Assembly (NCBI GenBank): GCA_902534325.1
Contig: CACAPQ010000012.1
Coordinates: 1 to 57,401, forward strand
DNA: 57,401 bases
Reading direction: 5' to 3'
Source: Paracoccaceae bacterium
Lineage (GTDB): Bacteria > Pseudomonadota > Alphaproteobacteria > Rhodobacterales > Rhodobacteraceae
The notes beneath the pieces are model-generated. The model saw only the letters and a list, made by a program, of their open reading frames with translations. It searched no databases and had not been told where the DNA came from. The position numbers were made by a program, and so were the translations under genes. Shown here piece after piece: positions 9,874-18,983 of the stretch; the first letter of the stretch is position 1, and each line of letters starts with the position of its first letter.

Positions 9874-9907
9874 AAAAATAGGTGACGCGTCTGGGCCACC
9901 TATTTTT
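9874..9907 (-). terminator. Rho-independent terminator after the oxygenase gene
   Basis: A perfect 11-base stem (AAAAATAGGTG at 9874-9884 with its complement at 9897-9907) and a 12-base loop. The A-rich and T-rich edges make it usable in either direction. It lies 66 bases downstream of the stop of the minus-strand oxygenase and insulates it from the SDR gene. Confidence 0.8.
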
Positions 9908-9972
9908 GTTCTTTGAGGACATTATGAAAAAATCTTACTTATTAAAACGTCGAGTTATGCAATTTGTTTAAT

Positions 9973-10920
9973 TTATTCTTTTTTATGTTTTTCGTATGAG
10001 GATTCTAATTCTTCTCGTAAAAATTCACCAAAATTTATGGGCGAAAATTTTGGTTTTCCTGTTCCATTTAGGGGTTGAATAGTAGCATTCGTGTGAGGGT
10101 CGAAAAAAAATGGGCAGGAAAAGCGTTCTCTACCACTTTTATTAATAACGCGGTGAGGCGTTGAGCGTAAAAGTCCGTTAGTAAGCCTAGAGAGCATATC
10201 CCCCACATTTACAACAAAACTTTCTTCTACTTTTGGTACGTCGATCCATTCGCCTTCTTTGGTCTGCACTTGCAAGCCGCCAATTTCATCTTGTACTAGA
10301 ATTGTTAGACAGCCAAAATCTGTATGCGGTGCAGAACCATACAAGTCACTTGGGCTAGTTTTAGGAATTGGTGGATAGTGTAGGAGCCTTAACCAAATAG
10401 TTGGTGTATCGAATGATTTCATTACACTTAGATCGCTAACGCCTGAGGAAAGGAGTGCCAGCCGCATTAAATTTCTGCCAAGCTTTGTCATTTGGGATGT
10501 ATATTTTTCTAAAACTTCTTTGAAATTCTCTATTTCTGGCCATTGATTTGGACCTGAGAGATATACATTAGGTAGCTCAGATTTATCTTCACGCATCATC
10601 ATAAAACTCTCTGACTGATTTGGTTTTTTGACATCTGCAAGTTTTGAGTTCACGTCAGTAGAGGTATTAAATGCGATATAACCACGATGCTTGTGGTCAA
10701 GCGCTACTTTCATTTTTTCTGATAGCGACAACGAGTGAAAATGTTTTGAAACTTGAAAAAGTTGCTCCATCAGGGTTTTGTCAATTCCGTGATTAATAAT
10801 ATATCCGAAACCATGTTCATTATAAGCACTAAAAAAATCCTGTAATAGTGGTCTGGAAAATTCTTTATCCTCAATTCCAGAAATATCTATTTTAGGTATC
10901 TGCATTAGCTGCTTTCTCAT
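9973..10920 (-). CDS. Isopenicillin-N-synthase-like 2-oxoglutarate/Fe(II) dioxygenase
   Basis: 315 residues. The N-terminal DIOX_N segment (IPKIDISGIED, then NEHGFGYIINHGI) and the catalytic core with HTDFGCLTIL (iron ligands His and Asp), the distal His in STPHRV and the 2-oxoglutarate-binding arginine in RERFSCPFF are all present. Bacterial members oxidise amino-acid-like or small metabolites; the substrate here is unknown. The start may instead be the ATG at 10905 (MQIPKIDIS), which is more typical of the family. Followed by a clear terminator; divergent from the EamA gene at 11066. Confidence 0.9.
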   Translation of the reverse strand: MRKQLMQIPKIDISGIEDKEFSRPLLQDFFSAYNEHGFGYIINHGIDKTLMEQLFQVSKHFHSLSLSEKMKVALDHKHRGYIAFNTSTDVNSKLADVKKPNQSESFMMMREDKSELPNVYLSGPNQWPEIENFKEVLEKYTSQMTKLGRNLMRLALLSSGVSDLSVMKSFDTPTIWLRLLHYPPIPKTSPSDLYGSAPHTDFGCLTILVQDEIGGLQVQTKEGEWIDVPKVEESFVVNVGDMLSRLTNGLLRSTPHRVINKSGRERFSCPFFFDPHTNATIQPLNGTGKPKFSPINFGEFLREELESSYEKHKKE

Positions 10921-11065
10921 TTGTTAGTTTGTCCAAGAAACTTTATTGCTAATTTTATTCAAAAATTATCCTAGACGAAAACTTGACTAGTATTAAATAT
11001 TCCACAAGGTTGTTTGTAATTAAAACCACTACTCTACGAAATAATAAAAAAGCGAAACCTCTTTT

Positions 11066-11983
11066 ATGAGATCTCAGTTACTTTCGCGGGCTTATGCTAG
11101 TTCGCCCCTATTATTATTTTTGGCGACATTAGGCTGGGGTAGTAATACAATTGCTAGCCGATTAGCAGTTGGAGAGGTTTCCCCAATGCTGCTTATATTT
11201 TTTCGTTGGGGAATAGTTGTTGTAATTTTGGTGAGCTTTTACTGGCGGGAAATGATTGCAGAATGGCCAGTCATCAAACCAAGATTAAAGTGGTTACTAA
11301 TTATGGGTGGCTGTGGGTTAAGTTTATTCAATGCTTTTTTTTACATTGCTGCACATAGTACCACAGCCGTTAATTTGGGAATTATTCAGAGTACCATGCC
11401 GGGCATGATATTGCTGGGCTCTTTCATGCTTTTTGGTGATCGTATTAATAAATTGCAATTTTCAGGTCTTTTGCTGACCCTATTGGGTGTTGTTGTTATT
11501 GTTACTCAAGGTTCGATTGAAAAGTTAATGCAATTAACTTTTAATAGTGGCGATTTATTAATGATCTTCGCTTGTTCATTTTACGCTATGTACACGGTAG
11601 GATTGAAAAGTAGGCCAAAAATTTCTGGTATGGTTATGCTGGCTTATTTTTCGGTTGCTGCGTTCCTGATGACTATCCCACTCATGATTGCAGAAAGCTT
11701 AACTTATGGCACGGTTATACCGGGTGCTAGAGGATGTGCGATCGTCCTTTATATTGCTCTTGTGCCTTCTTTTTTATCTCAAATTTTTTTCATGCGCGGT
11801 GTTGATCTAATTGGTCCAGGATCGGCGGGTTTATATGCTAATTTAGTTCCAATATTTTCTGCAATTATGGCTGTTTTCTTACTTAGCGAAAAATTTGCTT
11901 TTTTTCATTTGGCGGCAATGATGCTGGTTTTTGGTGGAATAGGGTTATTTGAATATCAAAGCAGACGTAAAGTTGATCTTTAG
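11066..11983 (+). CDS. EamA/DMT-family transporter
   Basis: 305 residues with ten hydrophobic segments arranged as two EamA repeats (about 16-145 and 160-295). The WGSNTIASRLAVGEVSPMLL segment near residue 25 and the GPGSAGLYANLVPIFSAIMA segment near 255 are the repeat signatures. It precedes the second MhpD-like hydratase by only 39 bases and is probably co-transcribed, suggesting transport of a related compound. Substrate unknown. Confidence 0.9.
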   Translation: MRSQLLSRAYASSPLLLFLATLGWGSNTIASRLAVGEVSPMLLIFFRWGIVVVILVSFYWREMIAEWPVIKPRLKWLLIMGGCGLSLFNAFFYIAAHSTTAVNLGIIQSTMPGMILLGSFMLFGDRINKLQFSGLLLTLLGVVVIVTQGSIEKLMQLTFNSGDLLMIFACSFYAMYTVGLKSRPKISGMVMLAYFSVAAFLMTIPLMIAESLTYGTVIPGARGCAIVLYIALVPSFLSQIFFMRGVDLIGPGSAGLYANLVPIFSAIMAVFLLSEKFAFFHLAAMMLVFGGIGLFEYQSRRKVDL

Positions 11984-12022
11984 GATTACAGTTTTCGATT
12001 AATCATTTATTTGAGTGCTTTT

Positions 12023-12808
12023 ATGAATATTGAAGAGATAGCAAGCGAAGTAAGCAGATCAATTAGTTTAGCCAAGCAAATTGATCCATTTTCAAAAAGA
12101 GGTTTAGTTCTTTCCCTTCAGGAAGCCTATGATGTAGCTGGAATTGTAAAACAAAAGTTAGGTCAAACTGAAATAATAGGCAGAAAAATTGGTTTTACAA
12201 ACCGTAATATTTGGAACATTTATAATGTGGATCAACCAATTTGGGGTCCAATTACAACAAACAGTGTAAGTTTTTTTGAGTCAAACTTTCTAAAAATTGA
12301 CCTGAGCCAATTTTGTGAACCTCGCATCGAACCAGAAATAGTGGTTTGTTTAAAACAAACGCCAAAAGATGGTTCTGAAAACCCTGAAATATATCTGGAT
12401 TGGATAGCCCCAGGGTTTGAAATAGTTGACTCTATATATCCAAATTGGAAGTTTTCATTAACAGATGCAATTGCATCGGGTGGGCTTCACGGATGTTTGG
12501 TTGTGGGAAAGAAGTTTAAGGTGAATGATCGAACTGAGAGAGATTTAATTGATGTAGGAGTAAGTTTGTATAGAGGTAGTAGGTTTGAAGAAGCGGGTAA
12601 TGGGGCAAATGTTTTAGATGGTCCAGTTTCTGCAATCCGACATTTACATAGTGGTTTGTCTAAGATCAAAAACCAAGACGCTCTGTCAGCTGGTAATATT
12701 ATAACTACTGGAACTATGACAGACGCAAAACCAATCCTTTCCAAAGAAAAATGGAGTGCAAAATTTGAGGGCGTAGTTGAGTCAGAGTTAAATTTAGAAT
12801 TTTTTTAA
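12023..12808 (+). CDS. 2-keto-4-pentenoate hydratase-like protein (MhpD family), second copy
   Basis: 261 residues from the ATG at 12023; an in-frame TTG at 12011 would add four residues. Landmarks are GRKIGFTNRNIWNIYNVDQP (near 57-76), EPRIEPEIVVCL (the metal-binding glutamates), APGFEIVDSIYPNWKF and the C-terminal NIITTGTMTDAKP. It is clearly diverged from the copy at 8207, so the two probably act on different substrates. Likely co-transcribed with the EamA gene upstream; a terminator follows at 12910. Confidence 0.85.
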   Translation: MNIEEIASEVSRSISLAKQIDPFSKRGLVLSLQEAYDVAGIVKQKLGQTEIIGRKIGFTNRNIWNIYNVDQPIWGPITTNSVSFFESNFLKIDLSQFCEPRIEPEIVVCLKQTPKDGSENPEIYLDWIAPGFEIVDSIYPNWKFSLTDAIASGGLHGCLVVGKKFKVNDRTERDLIDVGVSLYRGSRFEEAGNGANVLDGPVSAIRHLHSGLSKIKNQDALSAGNIITTGTMTDAKPILSKEKWSAKFEGVVESELNLEFF

Positions 12809-12909
12809 CGAGCTTACTTAAGGTAATTTTTATATCCTCTTGTTCAATTAATATTTAAAATTCATAATGACACTACGCGGTTCCTACTTCTCTCAGCGTG
12901 CCCGTAAAT

Positions 12910-12944
12910 AAAGCCTCCACATTACCCCGTGGAGGCTTTTTATC
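12910..12944 (+). terminator. Rho-independent terminator
   Basis: A perfect 11-base stem AAAGCCTCCAC (12910-12920) with its complement at 12929-12939, an eight-base loop and a run of T. It is 101 bases after the hydratase stop, leaving a long 3' untranslated region. Confidence 0.85.
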
Positions 12945-13086
12945 GAAATGCTCAGCCAAATCTGATCCAGAAGGTTCTTTCTTCCGTATACGTAACGTGT
13001 CATGACAAAATGCATGCGCGGACAACCATGGTTAGTTGTCCTCATACCCCCCTGAAACAACGCCTGTTAGGCGTTGTTTTAGTTTT
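12945..13086 (+). ncRNA. Candidate small RNA between two terminators
   Basis: About 110 bases of non-coding sequence lie between one strong terminator (ending about 12944) and another (13055-13086), with no convincing reading frame. A terminator with no gene in front of it implies a separate transcript. Inside are the ten-base palindrome AACCATGGTT (13024-13033), a GACAAC/GTTGTC stem (13021-13040), and a run of six C just before the terminator. No known RNA family recognised. The short frame running through it has no ribosome-binding site. Confidence 0.45.
13055..13086 (+). terminator. Rho-independent terminator
   Basis: A perfect 11-base stem AAACAACGCCT (13055-13065) with its complement at 13069-13079, a three-base loop (GTT), then TTTTAGTTTTT-like sequence. 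It is the second terminator in the 12.8-13.2 kb gap and has no protein gene directly upstream. Confidence 0.85.
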
Positions 13087-13206
13087 TAGAACTGGAGTCC
13101 AAAATGGAAATATTATCGCATTGGCGGCGTGGTGTCGTTAAATTTGCAGAATTCGATACTGATTTGTGAAAAGGGATCTTAAAAATTCATAATAGTGATT
13201 CAGAAA

Positions 13207-14121
13207 ATGCTCTTTGATAAAAGCAAGGTTTTTAAAGTTCCTTTAGGTTCTGGCAATCCGCTTTTTGCTGGAAATAGCTTAGCTTTAATTTCAATATTTT
13301 TTTTTGCAGCAGGGTTCCCAGCTGCAGAAGTTCTTTTAGATATATGGCACCCCATTACTCTGATGTTTTTTAGGCTCATATTGGCAGTCTCAACACTAGT
13401 TCTGCTCTGGGCTCTTATTGAAGGTGTATCCTCAGTTTTGAAGGCGCCTTGGTTGAAAGGAATAAAAATTGGCTTATTAGGTTTTGGGCTGGGAACAAAC
13501 TTATTACTGTTTGCGCAGTGGTTTACGGATCCTATTACGGTTGCTTTACTGGCAACCTTAATTCCTGTTTCTGCAACTATTTTGGAAGTTTGGGATGGTC
13601 GAAGAAAACTTAATAGTAAGTTTATTCTTGGTTTGATAGCTTCGATATTAGGTGGATTAATTGCCGTTAGTGAGAATATTTCAATCGATTTGGGTTGGGG
13701 AGTTTTGATGGCTTTAGGCTCAGGATTTTCTTTTATGTGGGCATCTGATAAAAGTGTAACCAGACTTTCTGAACTATCTTCAATAGCGCGCTCATCAATT
13801 ACTTTTACTGGGGCGGCCATTTTTACCACGATAAGTTTTACAATATTTTTTACATTAGGATTAATTGAAATTCCGAATTGGCTTACAAGTAATCAGTTAC
13901 TTAGTTTGATAATTTATTCTGTAATTGCCATGGCTATTTCTCAGGTTTTTTTTATCGCGGCCATCGATAAAGTAGGAGTAGCAATCTCATCGCTCCATTT
14001 AAATTTTTCTCCCTTTTACGTTATGTTGATTGTATTTGTATTGGGGGAAACATGGGATTTAAGAGCAGTTATTGGTGCATCTATTGTTGCTTTTGGCGTT
14101 TGGCTAGCGCAAGTAAAGTAA
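13207..14121 (+). CDS. EamA/DMT-family transporter
   Basis: 304 residues from the ATG at 13207; a GTG at 13195 in the same frame is also possible and neither has a strong ribosome-binding site. Ten hydrophobic segments in two EamA repeats; FAAGFPAAEVLLDIWHPITL near residue 30 and the AIDKVGVAISSLHLNFSPFY segment near 260 are typical. The third EamA transporter in this window and not closely similar to the one at 11066. Substrate unknown. Confidence 0.88.
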   Translation: MLFDKSKVFKVPLGSGNPLFAGNSLALISIFFFAAGFPAAEVLLDIWHPITLMFFRLILAVSTLVLLWALIEGVSSVLKAPWLKGIKIGLLGFGLGTNLLLFAQWFTDPITVALLATLIPVSATILEVWDGRRKLNSKFILGLIASILGGLIAVSENISIDLGWGVLMALGSGFSFMWASDKSVTRLSELSSIARSSITFTGAAIFTTISFTIFFTLGLIEIPNWLTSNQLLSLIIYSVIAMAISQVFFIAAIDKVGVAISSLHLNFSPFYVMLIVFVLGETWDLRAVIGASIVAFGVWLAQVK

Positions 14122-14271
14122 ACTTCTAATTAATATTATGCGTGTATACCCCAAAACAAAAATCATTAGCTCCGGCTTAGATCCGGTTTGTAAGTACAAA
14201 GGGAACTGATCTTTGCTCTTTTTCCAAATTTAAAATTTGGTATTATGTGACAATACTATATTTCTTCTAGT

Positions 14272-15138
14272 GTGTTAGTGTCGGTCAGCTTGGTAAAAGT
14301 TCGGGATCATAGTTATAAGTTTATATCAGCCAAACCTTTTGCTCCAAATTTAGGAGCTGAGATATATGGAGTAGATCTCAGCAAACCTATTTCAGAGGAA
14401 CAGTTCGGTGATATTTTCAAAGCATTTCTGGATCATCAAGTACTATTTTTTAAAAACCAAAAAGAAATTCCTCCAGATGTCCATATTGCATTTGGTAAAA
14501 GATTTGGAGAGTTACACGCTCATCCTGCTGCTCCAACAATGAAGGGTTATCCTGAAATCTTTGAAATTCATGCCGATAAGAACTCTAAGATCGCAAATGG
14601 TGAATTTTGGCACTCGGATGTATCATGTGATGAAGAGCCTCCTCTCGGAACTATGCTTCAAATTCATATAGCGCCACTTTGTGGTGGTGATACAATGTTT
14701 AGTGATATGTATGCAGCCTATGACGCCCTTTCAGATCCAATTAAAAAGCTAATTAATGGATTAAGTGCTACACATGAATCTGAGCATTTATACAGGGGCC
14801 GTTATGCCGATAGAGGCATGGATGACACAGAGTCTATTTTCCCAACGGCTGTTCACCCTATTGTTAGGACACACCCTGAAACGGGAAGAAAAGCGTTATT
14901 TGTAAATCGTACTTTCACAACAAAAATTAATGGATTGTCAGTTGATGAAAGTAATAGCATCTTAACGCTGCTTTTTGATCAAGCTGAGCATATAAATCAT
15001 CAAATTCGTTTTAGTTGGTCAATTAACGATATGGCTTTTTGGGATAACCGCTGTTGTATGCACCGTGCTATCTGGGATTACTGGCCAGAAGAAAGAAAAG
15101 GTCGAAGAGTTACAATTAAAGGTGATCGCCCAAAGTAA
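14272..15138 (+). CDS. TauD/TfdA-family 2-oxoglutarate/Fe(II) dioxygenase
   Basis: 288 residues, the family length. The iron site is HSD (His114, Asp116) in EFWHSDVSCD, with the distal His in CMHRAIWDYWPEE; the RR pair in KGRRVTIKGDRP near the C-terminus binds 2-oxoglutarate. GAEIYGVDLSKPI is the standard N-terminal signature. The family includes taurine and 2,4-D dioxygenases and many sulfonate, carnitine and betaine oxygenases, so the substrate is open. No ATG is available; GTG at 14272 or 14278, or TTG at 14290, must start it. The small palindrome CCAAATTTAAAATTTGG (14224-14240) lies just upstream. Confidence 0.9.
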   Translation: MLVSVSLVKVRDHSYKFISAKPFAPNLGAEIYGVDLSKPISEEQFGDIFKAFLDHQVLFFKNQKEIPPDVHIAFGKRFGELHAHPAAPTMKGYPEIFEIHADKNSKIANGEFWHSDVSCDEEPPLGTMLQIHIAPLCGGDTMFSDMYAAYDALSDPIKKLINGLSATHESEHLYRGRYADRGMDDTESIFPTAVHPIVRTHPETGRKALFVNRTFTTKINGLSVDESNSILTLLFDQAEHINHQIRFSWSINDMAFWDNRCCMHRAIWDYWPEERKGRRVTIKGDRPK

Positions 15139-15179
15139 AATTAACTTGATATAAGGATATTAAAGCTTAGCTTTTATTA

Positions 15180-15644
15180 ATGTTTTGGATTTTGTTCTTA
15201 ATTTTTTTGCTAGCTTGTTTTTCAGCTGGAGCCACTGGTGGGCTTTTCCCACCAGGTTCGTGGTATTCAAGTCTAAAAAAGCCTAGTTGGACGCCTCCAA
15301 ATTGGGTATTTCCGGTAGCATGGACATCACTTTACATTTGTATGTCTTTTGCAGGAGCCAGAGCCGCTTTGTCGCCGGATAATAGTCTAGCTATGGCACT
15401 TTGGTCTCTCCAAATTGCTCTTAATACGCTTTGGTCTCCAGTATTTTTTGGATTAAAAAATATTAAGTTGGGACTTATAGTGTTGATAACACTTTGGCTA
15501 TCAGTTGCTTGTACTATGCTCGCATTATGGGAAGTAGATTGGCTCTCGGGGCTACTATTTTTCCCATACCTTGTCTGGGTTTCTATTGCAGGAGCTTTAA
15601 ATGCATCTGTTTGGCGATTGAATTTGGAAGAAAATAAACAATAA
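15180..15644 (+). CDS. tspO: TspO/MBR family tryptophan-rich sensory protein
   Basis: 154 residues with five membrane helices. The signature KKPSWTPPNWVFPVAWTSLY (about 36-55) is the helix 1-2 loop of TspO, and NTLWSPVFFGLKN and the tryptophan-rich body fit. TspO proteins bind porphyrins and in Rhodobacter sphaeroides modulate tetrapyrrole and photosynthesis gene control (family knowledge). It follows the TauD-like gene by 41 bases and faces the dimethylglycine-dehydrogenase-like gene. Confidence 0.93.
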   Translation: MFWILFLIFLLACFSAGATGGLFPPGSWYSSLKKPSWTPPNWVFPVAWTSLYICMSFAGARAALSPDNSLAMALWSLQIALNTLWSPVFFGLKNIKLGLIVLITLWLSVACTMLALWEVDWLSGLLFFPYLVWVSIAGALNASVWRLNLEENKQ

Positions 15645-15690
15645 CCAGACGCTTACAGTAATTATGCAGTTATTTATTGCACGTTTTTGG

Positions 15691-18096
15691 TTAGACTCGC
15701 ATTACACTTCCCTCTGGATCGTAGGGAGACGCTTGAATAACTTTCGCATCTTTTTCAACGCCAACAACATGAACCTTTAGTCTCTGATTTTCATTAGCTA
15801 GGTCGTTATTCACTAAGGCCATAGCCAGTGATTTCTTTAAAGTATGGCCATAACCACCTGATGTCACAAATCCCACTAGGCTATCGTTGTTCCAAACAGG
15901 TTCATATCCACTAGCATCAGCATCGTCAGCATCAATTTCTAGCATAACGAGCTTTTGGGCAGGTCCATTGCCATCTCTTTCCTTAATTGCCGCAGCCTGA
16001 CCAATAAATTTTTCTTTTTCCCAGTTAATCCACCGGTCCATTCCTGTCATTCCTGGGGTGTATCCTTGCGTAAATTCTGCTGACCAAATTCCAAAGCCCT
16101 TTTCTAACCTTAAAGATAATAAGGCGTTGAAACCAAATTCTCTAATGCCACACGCAGCGCCCGCTTTCAGTAGTAACCTACGCAGGGCTATGTGATCACC
16201 CATTCTGCAGTGAATTTCATAACCTAATTCACCTGTGACGGATAAGCGGCCAACTTTCGCACTGATCAAACCTATATCCATAGCAGCGCAGCCCATAAAT
16301 TTTAACTCGTCAATGGATGAGCCTGTAAGCTTGGATATTACATCTTTAGAATTTGGACCAGAGAGAGAAAATCCGGCCCAGTCTTCTCCAAGGTCTTTAA
16401 TGGAAACACCATCGCTAAGGTGGTCACTGAACCATCGCATGTGCCAGGCGCGTAAATAGTACGAACCCATGATCCACCAGGTTCCATCACCCCAATTGAA
16501 TACGGTTAAATCACCTTTTAATTTGCCTTCCTCGCTGAGCATAGGGGCCAAGCCAGCCCGGCCTGGTTTAGGAAGTTTTGAGGCCATTATGTTATCTAGC
16601 CAGGCCTCGGCATTGGGCCCTGAAACTTCAAAGCGGGAGAAGCCAGTTATATCAAGTAAGCCAACGCCAGTTCGGACTGCGTTACACTCATCTCCAACTA
16701 TAGGAAAGGCATTAGAGCGTTTAAGCGAGGGATTTTCCACAAATTTCTTCGATGCAAAGTATAGAGGTACTTCGAGATCCCAACTATTTCCCCACTGGCA
16801 ACCTGCTTCGGTCATTGCATCGTGCGCCGGCGCCATTTTCAATGGGCGACCTGCAGGGAGTTGTTCATTTGGATAGGTCATAACAAAACGTCGGGAGTAA
16901 AACTGGCCTGTAGTTTGTTTGATAAATTCTTTATTTTCTGCAAATTTACCATATCTGGCAACATCCATACCATAAACATCTGCTTCTGGCTCACCGTGGA
17001 TCATCCACTCAGCGAGAGACTTGCCTACGCCTCCGCCTTGGAGAAAACCTGCCATCACAGCACATGCACACCAGTAGCCTCGTTTTCCAGGGACTGGGCC
17101 CACAAGAGGATTACCATCAGGTGAAAAGGTGAAAGCACCATTTACCCAGGTTTTAATTCCAACATCTTGCAAAGCTGGATAGCGCTCAAATCCAAGAACT
17201 AACTCATTTTCTATCCGATCTGTTTGTTCCTGAAATAGCTCCATTCCATAGTCCCAGGGAGCGCCATCCATAGCCCAATGTTCATGATTAATCTCATAGA
17301 TGCCGAGCAGAACACCTTTTTGATCCTGTCTTAAATAAGTGAAGCCTTCCAGATCGACAGTCATGGGAACTTCAAAATCTAAACTCTCTAATTCAGAAAT
17401 TGTATCGGATATCAAATAATGATGTTTTAAAGGGGATACTGGCAACTCAATATCAGCCATTCGTCCAATTTGCTTAGCCCACAATCCTCCGGCATTTACT
17501 ACATGTTCACAGGTTATTATCCCCTTATCAGTTTGAACCTGCCAGCCATCTTTTGTTTGCTTCAATGCTTCTACTTTGGTGTGTTCAAAATACTCAGCGC
17601 CGCGCTTGCGGGCTGCTTTTGCATAAGCGTGAACAGTACCTGTCGTGTCTAAATAACCTTCCCGATCAGCCCACATGCCGCCAAGTAACCCATCAGTTGA
17701 CATAATTGGGTTCAGTTCACGGGCCTCTTCTGGCGTAACAAGCCTGCAGTCAGAGATACCAATGGATTGATATACTCTATATGCAGATTGTAACCATTCC
17801 CACCGATCTGGTGTACCAGCCATGGTTAGACCGCCAGTCATGTGCAGACCAATATCTTGTCCACTTTCAGCTTCTATCTCTTGCAGTAAGTCGATGGTGT
17901 AAGCTTGAAGGGCGGAAATATTCGGATCAGCATTTAAAGCATGTATACCACCAGCTGCATGCCAGCTTGAACCAGCAGTAAGCACGGATCTCTCCAGCAT
18001 GCATACATCTGACCAGCCAAATTTTGCTAGGTGGTAAATAACAGAGGCTCCAACTACTCCTCCACCAATAACAACAACCCTATAATGAGGTTTCAT
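15691..18096 (-). CDS. Dimethylglycine/sarcosine dehydrogenase-like flavoprotein (DAO + GcvT domains)
   Basis: 801 residues from the ATG at 18096, which has AGGGG eight bases upstream; an ATG three codons earlier is less well placed. The N-terminal DAO domain has the FAD dinucleotide-binding motif IGGGVVGAS and WHAAGG, where the histidine (His46) matches the residue that carries covalent FAD in dimethylglycine and sarcosine dehydrogenases. The C-terminal half is an aminomethyltransferase (GcvT-like) folate-binding module (GLLDITGFSRFEVSGP, GELGYEIHC). It should oxidatively demethylate an N-methyl amino acid and pass the carbon to tetrahydrofolate. The exact substrate (dimethylglycine, sarcosine or another) cannot be decided. 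Confidence 0.9.
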   Translation of the reverse strand: MKPHYRVVVIGGGVVGASVIYHLAKFGWSDVCMLERSVLTAGSSWHAAGGIHALNADPNISALQAYTIDLLQEIEAESGQDIGLHMTGGLTMAGTPDRWEWLQSAYRVYQSIGISDCRLVTPEEARELNPIMSTDGLLGGMWADREGYLDTTGTVHAYAKAARKRGAEYFEHTKVEALKQTKDGWQVQTDKGIITCEHVVNAGGLWAKQIGRMADIELPVSPLKHHYLISDTISELESLDFEVPMTVDLEGFTYLRQDQKGVLLGIYEINHEHWAMDGAPWDYGMELFQEQTDRIENELVLGFERYPALQDVGIKTWVNGAFTFSPDGNPLVGPVPGKRGYWCACAVMAGFLQGGGVGKSLAEWMIHGEPEADVYGMDVARYGKFAENKEFIKQTTGQFYSRRFVMTYPNEQLPAGRPLKMAPAHDAMTEAGCQWGNSWDLEVPLYFASKKFVENPSLKRSNAFPIVGDECNAVRTGVGLLDITGFSRFEVSGPNAEAWLDNIMASKLPKPGRAGLAPMLSEEGKLKGDLTVFNWGDGTWWIMGSYYLRAWHMRWFSDHLSDGVSIKDLGEDWAGFSLSGPNSKDVISKLTGSSIDELKFMGCAAMDIGLISAKVGRLSVTGELGYEIHCRMGDHIALRRLLLKAGAACGIREFGFNALLSLRLEKGFGIWSAEFTQGYTPGMTGMDRWINWEKEKFIGQAAAIKERDGNGPAQKLVMLEIDADDADASGYEPVWNNDSLVGFVTSGGYGHTLKKSLAMALVNNDLANENQRLKVHVVGVEKDAKVIQASPYDPEGSVMRV

Positions 18097-18191
18097 TACA
18101 TTCATCCCCTAAAAAGTTACGCGCATCCAATTATAGCTTGTTGTGCGCTTCAAAACTATCTTATCTTTAAGCATGTTACTTTAAATATCGC

Positions 18192-18563
18192 TTACCAAAC
18201 TTCGATAAGTTGAGTAACTGCAATAGCGCCAAAAATGAGTGTGATTACGACTTTAAAAAATCCCCATGGGTTAGATTTGAATTTTTTACCCAAATTGGTC
18301 GCAGCTTCTTCCTCATCCATGTCATCTGTATTTGCTTTGAAATCGTCCAAACAATCAAATGAGTTTATCATCACAAAAATAAATGTCCCCACAATAGCTG
18401 CTGTGATTGCAAGCTGTGGTAAATCTCCCCCTTGGATGATCAGGAATAGTGTGGCTAAATTCGCAAAAACACCAATAGTAAAACCCCAGTATAAATCTCT
18501 GCCTCTTGTATTGCCAAACATTTGCCTTCTATCACGGTCCGCTGATGTATTCATTTTTGACAT
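18192..18563 (-). CDS. Small membrane protein, function unknown
   Basis: 123 residues with three hydrophobic segments (about 27-43, 50-66 and 100-120) and an acidic stretch (NTDDMDEEEAAT) between the second and third. Not a family I recognise. GGAGATTT lies eight bases before the ATG. It is upstream of the dimethylglycine-dehydrogenase-like gene on the same strand, 95 bases away, but with its own strong ribosome-binding site. Confidence 0.75.
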   Translation of the reverse strand: MSKMNTSADRDRRQMFGNTRGRDLYWGFTIGVFANLATLFLIIQGGDLPQLAITAAIVGTFIFVMINSFDCLDDFKANTDDMDEEEAATNLGKKFKSNPWGFFKVVITLIFGAIAVTQLIEVW

Positions 18564-18726
18564 TTTAAATCTCCATGTAAAATAAGTTAAATTTTAACAT
18601 ATGAGCTAGTTATTCTAAGATAATTGTTTGATTACGTTGCGTCTATCTGTTTAGGAAAGAAAAAGCGTTGCTGTATGATTACCATTTATAAATGTGCTCT
18701 AAATCTAGTGTAATTATAATTTGAAT

Positions 18727-18980
18727 AAAAAAACCTCCACCTTTTGGCGAAGGTAAAGTTTCGGTTCACTATCACGGGAAGGCGATGTCAGCCGTTTGGT
18801 GAAAGAGTAATGCTACAATCCAGAAATTTAATGCGGCTTTTTGGCATTCGTAATATAAAACCAATTAGAGTAAGAGAGAGTTGTTCTCGCCATTTGCCGA
18901 AGCACAATGAGTTTGAGGATAGTGGCTGGGTTCGATGGGAGGAGAACCCGGCCGCGCCGAAAAATTCGGTTTAAGATGAG
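18727..18980 (-). ncRNA. Candidate minus-strand small RNA with an anti-Shine-Dalgarno loop
   Basis: The 420-base gap 18564-18983 has no convincing gene. Read on the minus strand it holds a CCGAA/TTCGG hairpin (about 18957-18969), then a perfect GGGTTC/GAACCC stem (18928-18949) whose ten-base loop reads TCCTCCCATC, then about 180 bases, then ACCTT/AAGGT with GGAGGTTTTTTT (ending about 18727), which resembles a terminator. A CCTCCC loop complements the Shine-Dalgarno sequence, as in alphaproteobacterial CcsR/alpha-r14-type small RNAs (established for those families). Whether this stretch is transcribed is inference. The plus-strand frame across it has no ribosome-binding site. Confidence 0.35.
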
Positions 18981-18983
18981 TTG

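Noticed and set aside
12929-13141. 70-residue plus-strand frame
   Set aside because: Runs through two terminator hairpins, so cannot be a normal gene.
18744-18974. 76-residue plus-strand frame in the 18.6-19.0 kb gap
   Set aside because: TTG start without a ribosome-binding site; the sequence has hairpins and a minus-strand terminator that better explain it as RNA. Another frame shows protein-like words across stops, so a decayed remnant is possible.
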